This document shows, piece after piece, positions 49,273 to 57,995 of a stretch of 64,000 bases of DNA (the stretch's first letter is position 1; the number at the start of each line of letters is the position of its first letter). The stretch is from the NCBI GenBank assembly GCA_024280885.1, contig JAJRPF010000052.1, positions 59,225 to 123,224 of the forward strand, given 5' to 3'. The notes below the pieces were generated by a model. The model worked only from the letters and a program-made list of their open reading frames with translations, was not told where the DNA came from and ran no database searches. The position numbers and the translations under genes were made by a program. The stretch comes from Planctomycetota bacterium (GTDB taxonomy: Bacteria; Planctomycetota; JAJSAM01; JAJVHW01).

Positions 49273-50616
49273 TCAGAGCTTGCGGAGCTTCAATTCCAGA
49301 ATACGGACGGAGCCGCCGTTGAGCGCTACGCCGGGTAGCTCTGCGCTCGCGTCGATGGCGCCGGAGACCGCCTTGTCGCCGTTGACGAAGATGGTCAGCG
49401 TCCCACCGCGGCGCACCAGCGTCAGATGGACCTCGCCGTTCTGCGGGTTCCGGTACTCGCCGTTGCTCGCTGTGGGGGCGGCGTTGCGCCAGACGAACGA
49501 ACCGTTCGCGACCAGCATCGCCTGGCAGCCCTCGCCGAGGCGGAGTTGCACAGCGCCGCACTTCGAGAGCACGACGCGCATCTGAATGGCACAGTCCTTG
49601 TACTTCTTCCGACCGAGCGTGGCCGCGTTCCACACACCGCCGTCGGATGCCCCGACCAGCGCGTCGTCGACACGCGTCCAGACCCCCTTCTCGGCGCTCG
49701 TCAGCTGCGCGTCGAGGAGCGACTTCCAATCATCCGGGTCACCGCGGATGCCCGCAGGCAGGCGCTTCTCGGGATCGGTCTCGAAGTGTGAGAATTCGCC
49801 TCCCAGGCCGTTGCGCCGCGCGAGGAGGGTCTGCACCGCCGGTCGTACCTCGAACGCGTCGAGAGCGACGAGCCACGCCGTCTCGATCTGCTTCTCGGTC
49901 TTGCCGAACGCCTTCTTCGGCGCGGTGCCGGTGTAGTACGCGCGCACCTTCTTCGCGCCGTACTCGTCCAAGAGAAAGCGCACGTACGAGCCGGCGACGT
50001 CGTACGCCCCGAATCCCGGATGGGCCCGAAGCCAGGCGTAGAAATCGGCGGCGCCCGTCATCTCGGCGAGCGGTGGCAGAGCCTTGCGATCTCGGTAGTA
50101 CTTCGCGACGGCGTGGACGTGAACGTCGTCCACATACGTCAGCACGGCATTGGCGAGCCCCTCCGCGAGGAACAAGTTGCGCGTTTCGGCGCCGGTCTTG
50201 GGCCACGCGCCGGCGACCACGTGGACAAGCTCGTGCTCGGCGGTCTGCGGATTGTCGTATGGGATGTACGAGGCCCGGCCGAACGAGAATCCGGCGCTTC
50301 CCGTGGTACAGGTCAAAGCACTCAGCTCCGGCACGCTGTCATAGAGGAAGAGCTGGAACCGAGCCGCGGGGGCCGTGTCGCCTTCGGTGCCCAACGCTCG
50401 CAGGATGCGGAGCATGATTCGCTCTCCGTCCACGACCCAGCGCTCCGCCGACGCCGCGGCCCGGGAACCGGTCCGGAAGCGGATCTCCAGGTGGTCCGTG
50501 ATCAGTCTGCCATCGTGCGTCTTCTCTGCGTCCGCAGCACGCGCCGAACCGAGCGCCGAACCGAGCGCCGCGACGATGGCGAGCACGGGCAAGACCTGTA
50601 TCCATCGAAGCCGCAT
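49273..50616 (-). CDS. Secreted HExxH metallopeptidase-like protein with C-terminal LamG/DUF1080-like domain
   Basis: A 447-residue exported protein (MRLRWIQVLPVLAIVAALGSALGSARAAD, cleavage after ARA). The peptidase part carries AEHELVHVVAGAW, an HExxH motif, and LFLAEGLANAVLTY with the third ligand Glu, as in the Peptidase_MA type. One Cys (ALTCTTG) is near the active domain. The last 150 residues (DAALVGASDGGVWNAATLGRKKYKDCAIQMRVVLSKCGAVQLRLGEG ... VHLTLVRRGGTLTIFVNGDKAV) look like a concanavalin-like DUF1080/LamG sandwich, often sugar-binding. It is the second exported gluzincin in the window, unrelated in length to the lipoprotein near 27 kb. Confidence 0.82.
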   Translation of the reverse strand: MRLRWIQVLPVLAIVAALGSALGSARAADAEKTHDGRLITDHLEIRFRTGSRAAASAERWVVDGERIMLRILRALGTEGDTAPAARFQLFLYDSVPELSALTCTTGSAGFSFGRASYIPYDNPQTAEHELVHVVAGAWPKTGAETRNLFLAEGLANAVLTYVDDVHVHAVAKYYRDRKALPPLAEMTGAADFYAWLRAHPGFGAYDVAGSYVRFLLDEYGAKKVRAYYTGTAPKKAFGKTEKQIETAWLVALDAFEVRPAVQTLLARRNGLGGEFSHFETDPEKRLPAGIRGDPDDWKSLLDAQLTSAEKGVWTRVDDALVGASDGGVWNAATLGRKKYKDCAIQMRVVLSKCGAVQLRLGEGCQAMLVANGSFVWRNAAPTASNGEYRNPQNGEVHLTLVRRGGTLTIFVNGDKAVSGAIDASAELPGVALNGGSVRILELKLRKL

Positions 50617-50624
50617 CCGGGCCC

Positions 50625-51869
50625 CTAGAACTTCAGATCACGACTGAGATGCACACGCGCGATTGCGGCTTTGCCGACGCGCCGTATCGCAAGCACGAAC
50701 GCCGCCGTCCGCATGTCGATCTCGAACTCCTTCATGACCACGCGCACGGCGTCGTAGGCGCGGCGCATCTTCTTGTCCAACTCCGAGTTGACGCGCTCTT
50801 CGTCCCACGCGAACTGTTGCACGTTCTGCGCCCACTCGAAGTAGCTCACCGTGACACCACCGGCGTTGGCGAGAATATCCGGGATGACGAGCACGCCCAG
50901 CTTGCCCAAGATCTCGTCGGCTTCCGGAGTTGTGGGTCCGTTGGCTCCTTCGACAATGATGCTGGCCTTGACGCCGGGAGCGTTGTCCTTGGTGATCGAG
51001 TCCTCCAGCGCGGCTGGAATGAGGACATCTGCATCCCAGGTGATGATCTTGCTGCGCTCGAAGGCTGCGCCCCCCTCGAAACCCTTGACGCCCCCGTTCG
51101 CTGTCGTCCAGGCGGCGAGCGCGTTCACGTCGAGTCCCGCCGAATTCGAGACGCCGCCGGTGTGATCGGCGACAGCGATGATCTTGGCTCCCTGCTCGGC
51201 GATCAGCAGTGCGGCGTTACTGCCGACATTGCCGAAGCCCTGCACAGCAACCGTGACGTCGCTGAAGGACTTGCCCTGTTCTTCGAGCGCCGCCGCCAGC
51301 ACGTCCATGACTCCGCGACCCGTTGCTGCGTTGCGCCCCTCGGATCCGAAGAGGTCCAGCGGCTTGCCGGTCACGACGCCCGGTGAGAAGCCCGCGTACT
51401 TCGAGTACTCGTGCATGATCCAGCCCATGACTTTGGCGTTCGTATTGACGTCAGGCGCGGGGATATCGGTCGTCGGGCCGATGACCTCTTTCATCTGCTC
51501 CACGAAGCCGGTGGTGACATCGAACAACTCGCGTTCGGACATCGTGCTCGGGTCGCAGTTGATGCCCCCCTTTGCGCCGCCGAACGGGACGTCGACCACG
51601 GCCGTCTTCCAGGTCATCAAGTTGGCGAGTGCAGCGGCGTGCTCCTCGTCCATCGCGGGGTGGTAACGCAGCCCACCCTTCATCGGACCGCGCGCCATGT
51701 TGTGCTGGACGCGAAAGCCGGTGTAGACCTGCAGTTCGCCGTCGTCGCCCTCGATGACGATCTCGACCTTGACGGTTCGGCGGGGCGTCAGCAGGACGAG
51801 TCGGATCTTCTCTGGTAGATCGAGAACGTCGGCGGCTCTGTTGAAGTAGAAATGGCTCTCGGCAAGCAT
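50625..51869 (-). CDS. Glutamate dehydrogenase (Glu/Leu/Phe/Val dehydrogenase family)
   Basis: A 414-residue enzyme. Signature blocks are GPMKGGLRYHP (substrate Lys), LANLMTWKTAVVDVPFGGAKGGINCDP (catalytic Lys), DIPAPDVNTNAKVMGWIMHEYSK, the Rossmann motif VAVQGFGNVGSNAALLIAEQGAK and VIPDILANAGGVTVSYFEWAQN. It interconverts glutamate and 2-oxoglutarate plus ammonia; the dinucleotide specificity cannot be read safely. Length fits the short bacterial/archaeal class, so GDH is preferred over leucine or phenylalanine dehydrogenase. It precedes the secreted peptidase gene by 8 nt. Confidence 0.93.
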   Translation of the reverse strand: MLAESHFYFNRAADVLDLPEKIRLVLLTPRRTVKVEIVIEGDDGELQVYTGFRVQHNMARGPMKGGLRYHPAMDEEHAAALANLMTWKTAVVDVPFGGAKGGINCDPSTMSERELFDVTTGFVEQMKEVIGPTTDIPAPDVNTNAKVMGWIMHEYSKYAGFSPGVVTGKPLDLFGSEGRNAATGRGVMDVLAAALEEQGKSFSDVTVAVQGFGNVGSNAALLIAEQGAKIIAVADHTGGVSNSAGLDVNALAAWTTANGGVKGFEGGAAFERSKIITWDADVLIPAALEDSITKDNAPGVKASIIVEGANGPTTPEADEILGKLGVLVIPDILANAGGVTVSYFEWAQNVQQFAWDEERVNSELDKKMRRAYDAVRVVMKEFEIDMRTAAFVLAIRRVGKAAIARVHLSRDLKF

Positions 51870-52070
51870 GATCTGTTCTCCGATGGTCTCGTCGTGCGGC
51901 TACTCATCACAAGGATGCTCACGGCGAGGATGCTCATGACCGTATGGCACTGACCGTGCGATTTCAGGAGCAGGCTACCACGGGCACCTACGCATCGCCG
52001 GGGCAACCTCGCCCGTATTCCGACGCGAATTCCTGCTCAGTCGATGGGGCCCGCTCGCCCCTAGAAGACG

Positions 52071-52901
52071 TCAGATCCGTTCGGCGCTTTCGGCCGGAAT
52101 CCAACCGCGCTTACCGTCGGGAAGCTCGATGTCGACCCACCCCGCACGGACCTCGATGAGTCGGACTTCGGCGCCAGCGTGGACGGGATTCTCATAGCGT
52201 TCGGGATAGCTCGTTCCGTCGCCTGTGCGGAGTGCGATCTCGTCGGCGACGATGACGGCCGCATCACGAGTCGCGCGAGCGCTCATCTCGACAGTCGCCG
52301 AGATCCCGATCGCGAGCGCGACAACGAGCAAGAGAGCCCCCGCGCGACCGAGATCGGGCCGGCCGACGCGGTGCGGCCGCAGCCACGCATGGAGAGCAAG
52401 AAGGCCGAACCCGAGCGCCCACGCCGCCAGCGCCAGAGGGATCTTAGTGCCGAGCGAGAGGCCGGAGTGCCAGAAGAAGAGAGTCTCGGTGAGAGCCCGC
52501 GTGGACGTCTCCTCGAAGCGATCGCGGCGGCGACTCCTGGCCGTGTCGAGGTTGGCGAGGACGCGCGCATCACCCGGCCGGACAAGGAGCGCCCGGCGGT
52601 AGTGCAGGATCGCGCGGCCGGGGTCGCCCGCCAGGAACCAAGCGTTGCCCGCATTGTATTCGAGCGCGCCGTTCTGCGGTCCGACGTCGAGAGCGGCGTC
52701 GTAGAGCTCGGCGGCGCGGCGGTACGATAGCGAACGCTCTTCGGTCCCCTCGAGGACGGTCGCGTTGCGGAACGCCTCGGTTGCGGCCGCGACACGCTCC
52801 ACGACGCCATCGGCCGCGCGCGCCGGCCGCGGCAGCGCGAGGAGCGCGAACACAATCACCATGCCGAGGAGAGCAACGCGCACGATGGTCGGCCGCGCCA
52901 T
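52071..52901 (-). CDS. BatE-like membrane TPR protein with SH3-like domain
   Basis: A 276-residue protein from ATG 52901, overlapping the batD-like stop (ATGA). A signal peptide (MARPTIVRVALLGMVIVFALLALPRPARAAD) is followed by TPR units (NGALEYNAGNAWFLAGDPGRAILHYRRALLVRPGDARVLANL), two membrane segments (KIPLALAAWALGFGLLALHAWL; GRAGALLLVVALAIGISATVE) and an SH3b-like C-terminus (LRTGDGTSYPERYENPVHAGAEVRLIEVRAGWVDIEL). This is the classic BatE layout. It is the last gene of the moxR-bat operon and probably acts with BatA-D at the inner membrane. Confidence 0.85.
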   Translation of the reverse strand: MARPTIVRVALLGMVIVFALLALPRPARAADGVVERVAAATEAFRNATVLEGTEERSLSYRRAAELYDAALDVGPQNGALEYNAGNAWFLAGDPGRAILHYRRALLVRPGDARVLANLDTARSRRRDRFEETSTRALTETLFFWHSGLSLGTKIPLALAAWALGFGLLALHAWLRPHRVGRPDLGRAGALLLVVALAIGISATVEMSARATRDAAVIVADEIALRTGDGTSYPERYENPVHAGAEVRLIEVRAGWVDIELPDGKRGWIPAESAERI

Positions 52902-54826
52902 CAGAGTTGCTCCCGTTCGAGGGCACGCAGCCACTCGGGAGCCGCCGCGAGTTGCGCCGACAGGTCGCCCGCTGCGCCGCCGAAGCGCGATGCCTCCGCG
53001 GCGCGAAGCGCGTCAACCAGCCCGCCGCTCACGTCGCCAGACACCCTCGCGGCGCTCAGGATCTGCCCGACGTCGGCAGCCGTCATACCGCCGGATGGCC
53101 GCCGAGCGCGATCGGCCACATAGCCCGACAGTGCGCCGTGGAGTCGTCCCGCTGCTGCGTGCGCATCGCCTTCGTCGAACGCCTGCGCCGCGGCGCGCAC
53201 GCCGTCGAGCGCGCGTGGCAGCGCCGTCCGCGCGCGCTGCCGCAGCGGATCGGCCTCGCGCGCGGCGCGGCGGCGGGCGGTCATCAGAACACCCGCGAAA
53301 GCGAGTGGAGGCGCGACGAGAAGCAGCCAAAACAGAGGCGTTTTCTCCGGCTCGAACGCCTCGTCCACGATCGTGTCATCGGATGCGTAGTTGCCGAGTA
53401 CGCCGCCCTGCACCTCCTCGCCGGGAGAGCTCTCCGCCGCCATCGCGCCACTCGCGATCACAAGGTCCGACGGCAGCACGGCGAGGGCGTCTTCGACGGA
53501 GATTTCGAGCGCATCGGTACGCACGGTGACGAAACGTTCGGCCTCGGGATCGAAAGCCACGAAGTCGAGCGGAGGGACTTCCGTGACCCCCGCGTGGCGC
53601 GGTCGAAACAAGTAGGTGAACGTGCGCGCGGAGTCCGTCGTTCGCGGCGGGTCGGCCTCACTGACCTGGAAGTCGTCGGCGAGGCGGGGCTGGAGTTCGA
53701 GCGCCGGAGTCGCGATGCGATCGAGCAACCCGAGACCCTCGACGACCAGCGTTACGTTCATGGGATCGCCGACCTTCACGCGCTTCGGGCGAACTTCTGC
53801 TCGAACGTGATAGCGCCCGACCGCGTGCACGTACGTCGGGGGGCGACCCGACTCCGGGATCGGCAGCACGTTGAGGCTCACCGCGTCGTGCGCGATGAAG
53901 AGCGTCTCCGGCTCACCGGCCTGAAGCTGCCCCCGCTTGCGCTCCAGCGTGAGCAGCAGATCGCCCGTCAGGCTGGAGACGGGGATCTCGTGCTGCCCGG
54001 CGGATAGCGGGGTCAACGTCTTGCGCAGCGTGTAGATGTGGTAGGCGCGCCCGTCCCGAAGCTCGCTCCGGCGACGCAGCGCGAAGCGCAACGCGCGCGT
54101 CCGCCCGAGCAAGCTCTGTGACCCGATGCCGTTGATGCGCATGCCCGACTCGTGACCGGGAGCGAGCAAGTTGCGCATGAAGGACTGCGGGTCGCCCGCG
54201 AGAAAGCCGTCGAGTTCCTGGAACCAAGGCACGCGCAACTCGGGGGGACGCCCCTGAAACCAGGGGTCGCCCGCGAACCACTCGTCCGGCAACTGCGCTC
54301 GCTGGAGGGCGATCTCGAGGACGAAGTCCACGGGTTGTTCCACGTAGACGCGACGCGGTGCGAACGACAGTCTAAGCGAGGCGCGGCGGGAGGCGCGCGG
54401 ACCGACCACCCGCATCTTGCGCGGCGGCGTCGTGAACTCCCGCTCGTCGGCGCGCACTGTGAGAGCCGGGATCTGCAGCGGCCCCGCGCGGCGCGGACGC
54501 AGCGTGTACATCAGCGTGTAGCGAAGGATGTCCGTGGTTCTGCTACGTCCGTTCGCGATGAGGGTCGATGAACTGCGCTCAGGTCGCCCGCCGAGAAAAC
54601 GCACATCGAAATCGAAGCCGAATGCGTCGAGTTCCGGGCCCGTCGCCGTGTCCACGCCGTCGACGACGATGTGGAAGGCGACCGTATCCCCGAGCAGCGC
54701 GTCCTCGGTCTCGAGGCCCACGCGCACGGAGACCTCCTCTTCCGCGCACGCGGGACGAGCGTCCCACAACAGGGCGCACGCGAACACGCAAAGAAGCGCC
54801 GGCAGGAGAGCAAGACGCCGGATCAC
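52901..54826 (-). CDS. BatD-like protein
   Basis: About 641 residues if started at GTG 54826, which has GGAGGA 7 nt upstream and begins the signal peptide (VIRRLALLPALLCVFACALL). Longer in-frame GTG/ATG starts at 54859 and 54856 lie inside the tandem repeat described separately. The periplasmic part is beta-rich with repeated domains (VSVRVGLETEDALLGDTVAFHIVVDG; RRAGPLQIPALTVRADEREFTTPP), then a membrane segment TPLFWLLLVAPPLAFAGVLMTARRR and a cytoplasmic helical tail. This is the BatD/oxygen-tolerance family type, thought to assemble with BatA and BatB. Confidence 0.85.
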   Translation of the reverse strand: MIRRLALLPALLCVFACALLWDARPACAEEEVSVRVGLETEDALLGDTVAFHIVVDGVDTATGPELDAFGFDFDVRFLGGRPERSSSTLIANGRSRTTDILRYTLMYTLRPRRAGPLQIPALTVRADEREFTTPPRKMRVVGPRASRRASLRLSFAPRRVYVEQPVDFVLEIALQRAQLPDEWFAGDPWFQGRPPELRVPWFQELDGFLAGDPQSFMRNLLAPGHESGMRINGIGSQSLLGRTRALRFALRRRSELRDGRAYHIYTLRKTLTPLSAGQHEIPVSSLTGDLLLTLERKRGQLQAGEPETLFIAHDAVSLNVLPIPESGRPPTYVHAVGRYHVRAEVRPKRVKVGDPMNVTLVVEGLGLLDRIATPALELQPRLADDFQVSEADPPRTTDSARTFTYLFRPRHAGVTEVPPLDFVAFDPEAERFVTVRTDALEISVEDALAVLPSDLVIASGAMAAESSPGEEVQGGVLGNYASDDTIVDEAFEPEKTPLFWLLLVAPPLAFAGVLMTARRRAAREADPLRQRARTALPRALDGVRAAAQAFDEGDAHAAAGRLHGALSGYVADRARRPSGGMTAADVGQILSAARVSGDVSGGLVDALRAAEASRFGGAAGDLSAQLAAAPEWLRALEREQL

Positions 54827-54832
54827 GCGTTG

Positions 54833-54880
54833 TCCTCCATCACCGGGGTTCTCCATCACGCGGGTTCTCCATCACCAATC
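54833..54880. repeat. Tandem 16-bp repeat at the batC/batD junction
   Basis: TTCTCCATCAC (or TCCTCCATCAC) occurs at 54833, 54849 and 54865, a strict 16-nt period over three units, each on the minus strand reading GTGATGGAG(A/G)A. Every unit therefore offers an SD-like GGAG plus a start-like triplet. The first unit contains the TPR gene stop codon. Slippage here would shift the distance between stop and batD start. Confidence 0.65.
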
Positions 54881-55897
54881 CTTCTCGACCGCGCCGCGCC
54901 GGAGTCGCGCGGCGCGCATCTGCTCGACCTGGCGCGCCTTCTGTGCGGCGGCGTCGAGCAGGCGATCCAGCATGCGCTCCGCCTCCTCCTTACCGACGTC
55001 CCGCGGCTCGCCCTGCTGCGCGTCAGCCGACGGGTCGTTGGAGCCCGTGGACTCGCCGCTGTCACCGGGCTTCTGCTCGCCCTTCTCCTCCTCGTCCTCA
55101 CCCGCGTTCGCGTCCTGCTCGTCCTCGCCCTGATCGTCCGGCTTGCCCTGGTCACCCTCGTTGCCCTCGTCGCCCTTCTCCTTGTCCTTGTCGGAGTCGT
55201 CTTGATCGCCCTTGTCGTCCTGCTTGGTCTGCTGTTCGTCCTCGAGTACCTGCGTCAATCCGCGACGCGCCCGCTGCGCGAGAATGAGGTTCGTGATCGC
55301 ATCCTGCGCCGCGGGATCCTCGCGAATCGTGTCACGGAGAATAGCGACGGCATCCTTCGCCGCGTTCAAACCGTCATCGATCAGCTTGCGCCGCATCTGC
55401 CCTGCGAGCGTCTTGGCCATCGCATCGGTAAGTGGCTGGCCGTCGGGTCCAGGTTGCGCGCGGATGGATTGCTCGAGCGCGCCAGGGGTCTTGAGCATCT
55501 GTAGCGTGCTGCGGGCCACGTCGAGTTCGATCGCCGAGAGGTTGTGACGCGCACGTGCCGTCACGGCTGCGCGCACATCGGGCGGCGCGCTCGCAAGGGC
55601 GTCCTTGTACGCGACCAGCGCCTCGTCCATCTGCCCTGCGCGCGCCAAGGCCAGCGCGTGATCGTACGCGGGTACGGCCTCCCCGGGGACGACCTCGCGC
55701 GACTGTTGCAGCAGGTCCACGGCCTCCTTGGCGCGCCCTTCCCTCAAGGCCGCGAGGCCCTGCTCCACGAGCGTGTGCGCGCGCTCGAGTTGCGCGCGCC
55801 GCTCCGGCGAAAGATCGTCGGCATGCGCGACGGCTGGGATGCCGACAAGAGCAACGATCAGCACGGCGACGCGGAGGAGGCGACCGTTGAACATCAT
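54872..55897 (-). CDS. BatC-like TPR protein with acidic low-complexity tail
   Basis: A 341-residue protein from ATG 55897, overlapping the batB stop. Signal peptide MMFNGRLLRVAVLIVALVGIPAVAHAD. TPR-like helices follow (LERAHTLVEQGLAALREGRAKEAVDLLQQS; AVPAYDHALALARAGQMDEALVAYKDAL). Residues about 230-310 form a low-complexity run of Asp, Glu, Lys, Gly and Gln, typical of BatC/BatB-linked TPR proteins. A terminal helix (AERMLDRLLDAAAQKARQVEQMR) could mediate contacts. No metal or enzyme motif is seen. Confidence 0.83.
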   Translation of the reverse strand: MMFNGRLLRVAVLIVALVGIPAVAHADDLSPERRAQLERAHTLVEQGLAALREGRAKEAVDLLQQSREVVPGEAVPAYDHALALARAGQMDEALVAYKDALASAPPDVRAAVTARARHNLSAIELDVARSTLQMLKTPGALEQSIRAQPGPDGQPLTDAMAKTLAGQMRRKLIDDGLNAAKDAVAILRDTIREDPAAQDAITNLILAQRARRGLTQVLEDEQQTKQDDKGDQDDSDKDKEKGDEGNEGDQGKPDDQGEDEQDANAGEDEEEKGEQKPGDSGESTGSNDPSADAQQGEPRDVGKEEAERMLDRLLDAAAQKARQVEQMRAARLRRGAVEKDW

Positions 55898-56931
55898 GCG
55901 TGCATTTCCTTCTCCGCGTCGCTGATCCGCCGTTCGCGTGCGCCCCGCGGCGCGGCCCAGCGCGACATCACGACCAACAACAGCGCCGCGGCAATCGCCC
56001 ATTGAAACCGCTCGATGCGGCGCTTCTCCCGCGTCGTCCCGATCCGCGCGGTCTTGCGATTGGCGATCGCCTCGTCATAGATCTCACCAAGAGGGATCGT
56101 ACGCGTTCCCGCCGGAACGTAGCCGCCGCCCGTCAGCTTCGCCATCGACGTGAGCATGTCCTCGTCGAGGCGACTCACGACTTCCATGCCGTCATGCATG
56201 ACGAAATGCCGCTCGCCGTCAACGACATACGGAATGCGCCCGCCCTGCGCCGGATCGCCGATGCCGACGGTGTAGATCACGACGCCCGCCTCGGCCGCAG
56301 CCGCCGCGGCCTCGAGCGGGAAACTCTCGTGATCCTCGCCGTCGGTGAGGAGCAGGAGTACCCGATCGTGCTCACCGGGCCGAGCCAGCAGGTCGACAGC
56401 GCGGCGCACGGCGTCACCGATCAGTGTTCCGCCGCGGGGCGCGTCGGCAGGCCCCGTGCGACGAAGTTGCTCCCGGATGTAGCCATAGTCGCTGGTGACC
56501 GGGGAGCGCACGATCGGCACACCGGCGAAGACGAGGAGACCGACGCGATGTCCACCGCGTTCCTCAAGGCGGTCGACGAGCCTCCCAATGGCGAAGCGGG
56601 CGCGCTCCAGCCGGTTGGGTGCCGAGTCCTCGGCGAGCATGCTGCGCGAGACGTCGAGGGCGATGACGAGCTCCAAGCCCTCGGCGTGGACCTCCTCGTA
56701 CCAGACGCCCCACGCCGGGCGCGCCAGCGCGATGACGGCTGCACACGTGCCCGCTACCAGGAGCGTCGCCCGCGCGAGATGCGGGCCCGCACCGCGAACG
56801 AGGCGTGCGGTCAGCGCGCCGACAAACTCCTGCGAACGGCGGCGCGCTCGGCGCTCGGCCCAGACGACGATGACGGCGAGCACCGGGACGACCCAGAGCA
56901 GCCAGAGAGCTTCGGGGGCGAGGAGGCGCAT
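55894..56931 (-). CDS. BatB-like von Willebrand factor A protein
   Basis: A 345-residue membrane-anchored vWA protein. Two N-terminal membrane segments (EALWLLWVVPVLAVIVVWA; ATLLVAGTCAAVIALARPAWG) precede the vWA domain with MIDAS motif DVSRSM (about residue 93), a Thr in GGTLIGDAV and LLLLTDGED. A final C-terminal membrane segment (FQWAIAAALLLVVMS) is present. It should sit in the inner membrane with BatA and engage ligands through the metal. The start overlaps the BatA stop (ATGA), and the stop overlaps the next start. Confidence 0.9.
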   Translation of the reverse strand: MRLLAPEALWLLWVVPVLAVIVVWAERRARRRSQEFVGALTARLVRGAGPHLARATLLVAGTCAAVIALARPAWGVWYEEVHAEGLELVIALDVSRSMLAEDSAPNRLERARFAIGRLVDRLEERGGHRVGLLVFAGVPIVRSPVTSDYGYIREQLRRTGPADAPRGGTLIGDAVRRAVDLLARPGEHDRVLLLLTDGEDHESFPLEAAAAAAEAGVVIYTVGIGDPAQGGRIPYVVDGERHFVMHDGMEVVSRLDEDMLTSMAKLTGGGYVPAGTRTIPLGEIYDEAIANRKTARIGTTREKRRIERFQWAIAAALLLVVMSRWAAPRGARERRISDAEKEMHA

Positions 56932-57995
56932 CAGCCGAGCCTCCGAAAGACGGTGATCTCACCGAGGAGCCCGAGCACCCAGAGCGCTGACGCGGCCGCG
57001 AGTGGGAACGTGAAGAGCTCGGACCAGCGACGATAGGTGACGCCTTCGAGTTCAACGCGCTCCAGGCGGTCGATCTCGGCGTAGATCGCCTGCAACGATT
57101 CGATGCTCCCGGCGCGCTGGTAGACGCCGCCTGTCTTTTGCGCGATCTCGTTCAGGAGGGCCTCGTCCAGGTGCACGTTCTGCAACTGAAAGCGGATCGT
57201 GCCGTCGGATTGGCGCATGGGGTAAGGCGCGGTTCCGGTCGTGCCCATCCCGATGGTGTAGACGCGGATGCCGAGTTCGGCTGCGATGTCGGCGGCGTCG
57301 TGCGGATCGGTATCAGGATCGTTGTGTTCGCCGTCGGTCAACAGGATCACGACGCGACTCTTCGTCTCGATTTCGCGCAGGCGACCGAGCGCCACGGCCA
57401 GCCCCTGCGCGATCGATGTTCCCTGCTCCAGAGGTGTCTCGGCGATCTCGGCGGCGTCGAGCGTTTCGAGAAGCAGTTGGTGATCGAGGGTCAGCGGGCA
57501 GGGCGCGTCGGCGTAGCCCGCGAAGATCGTCAGTCCCAGGACATCGCCGGCGCGACCGGGTAGATCGTCGCCGCCCTCGACGAAGCGTCGCACGACCGCC
57601 TTCACGGCAGACAGGCGATCGGTCGGTTTGCCGTCGTCATCCTTGAAGTCGTGCGCCCACATCGAGCCGGAGATGTCGACGACCAGCTCGATCGCGATGC
57701 CCTCGGTCTTGACCACGGTGCGGTCGTCGCCCACGCGCGGCCGAGCGAGCGCGAGCGCGGCGAAGACCACGCCCGCGGCGCAACAGAACGTTGGGAACCA
57801 CGCGAGTCGGACGCGCCACGTCACGGGCAGTCCGTCTGCCAGCCGAACCGACGAGAACCCCAGCTCGCGCGCTCCGCGGCGGCGTGCGAGCCACACGAGG
57901 ACGAGTCCGAGAGGCGCGGCCAAGAGGAGCCACGGCGATGCGAACGCGACCCGCCCTTCAAAGAGTGGGTCGAGGAGTGGGTCGAGCAGCGTCAT
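56931..57995 (-). CDS. BatA-like von Willebrand factor A protein
   Basis: A 354-residue protein from ATG 57995, overlapping the upstream stop (ATGA). An N-terminal membrane segment (FASPWLLLAAPLGLVLVWLA) and a second (AWFPTFCCAAGVVFAALALARP) flank a short cytoplasmic loop. The vWA domain has MIDAS DISGSMWAHDF (about residue 97), TSIAQGLAVALGRL and VVILLTDGEHND. A C-terminal membrane segment (FPLAAASALWVLGLLGEI) closes it. It is the paralogue of the BatB-like protein downstream, as in typical Bat loci. Confidence 0.9.
   Translation of the reverse strand: MTLLDPLLDPLFEGRVAFASPWLLLAAPLGLVLVWLARRRGARELGFSSVRLADGLPVTWRVRLAWFPTFCCAAGVVFAALALARPRVGDDRTVVKTEGIAIELVVDISGSMWAHDFKDDDGKPTDRLSAVKAVVRRFVEGGDDLPGRAGDVLGLTIFAGYADAPCPLTLDHQLLLETLDAAEIAETPLEQGTSIAQGLAVALGRLREIETKSRVVILLTDGEHNDPDTDPHDAADIAAELGIRVYTIGMGTTGTAPYPMRQSDGTIRFQLQNVHLDEALLNEIAQKTGGVYQRAGSIESLQAIYAEIDRLERVELEGVTYRRWSELFTFPLAAASALWVLGLLGEITVFRRLG

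Noticed and set aside
55900-57036. 378-codon plus-strand frame opposite the two vWA genes
   Set aside because: The minus strand carries clear MIDAS motifs and overlapping start/stop codons; the plus frame has no features.
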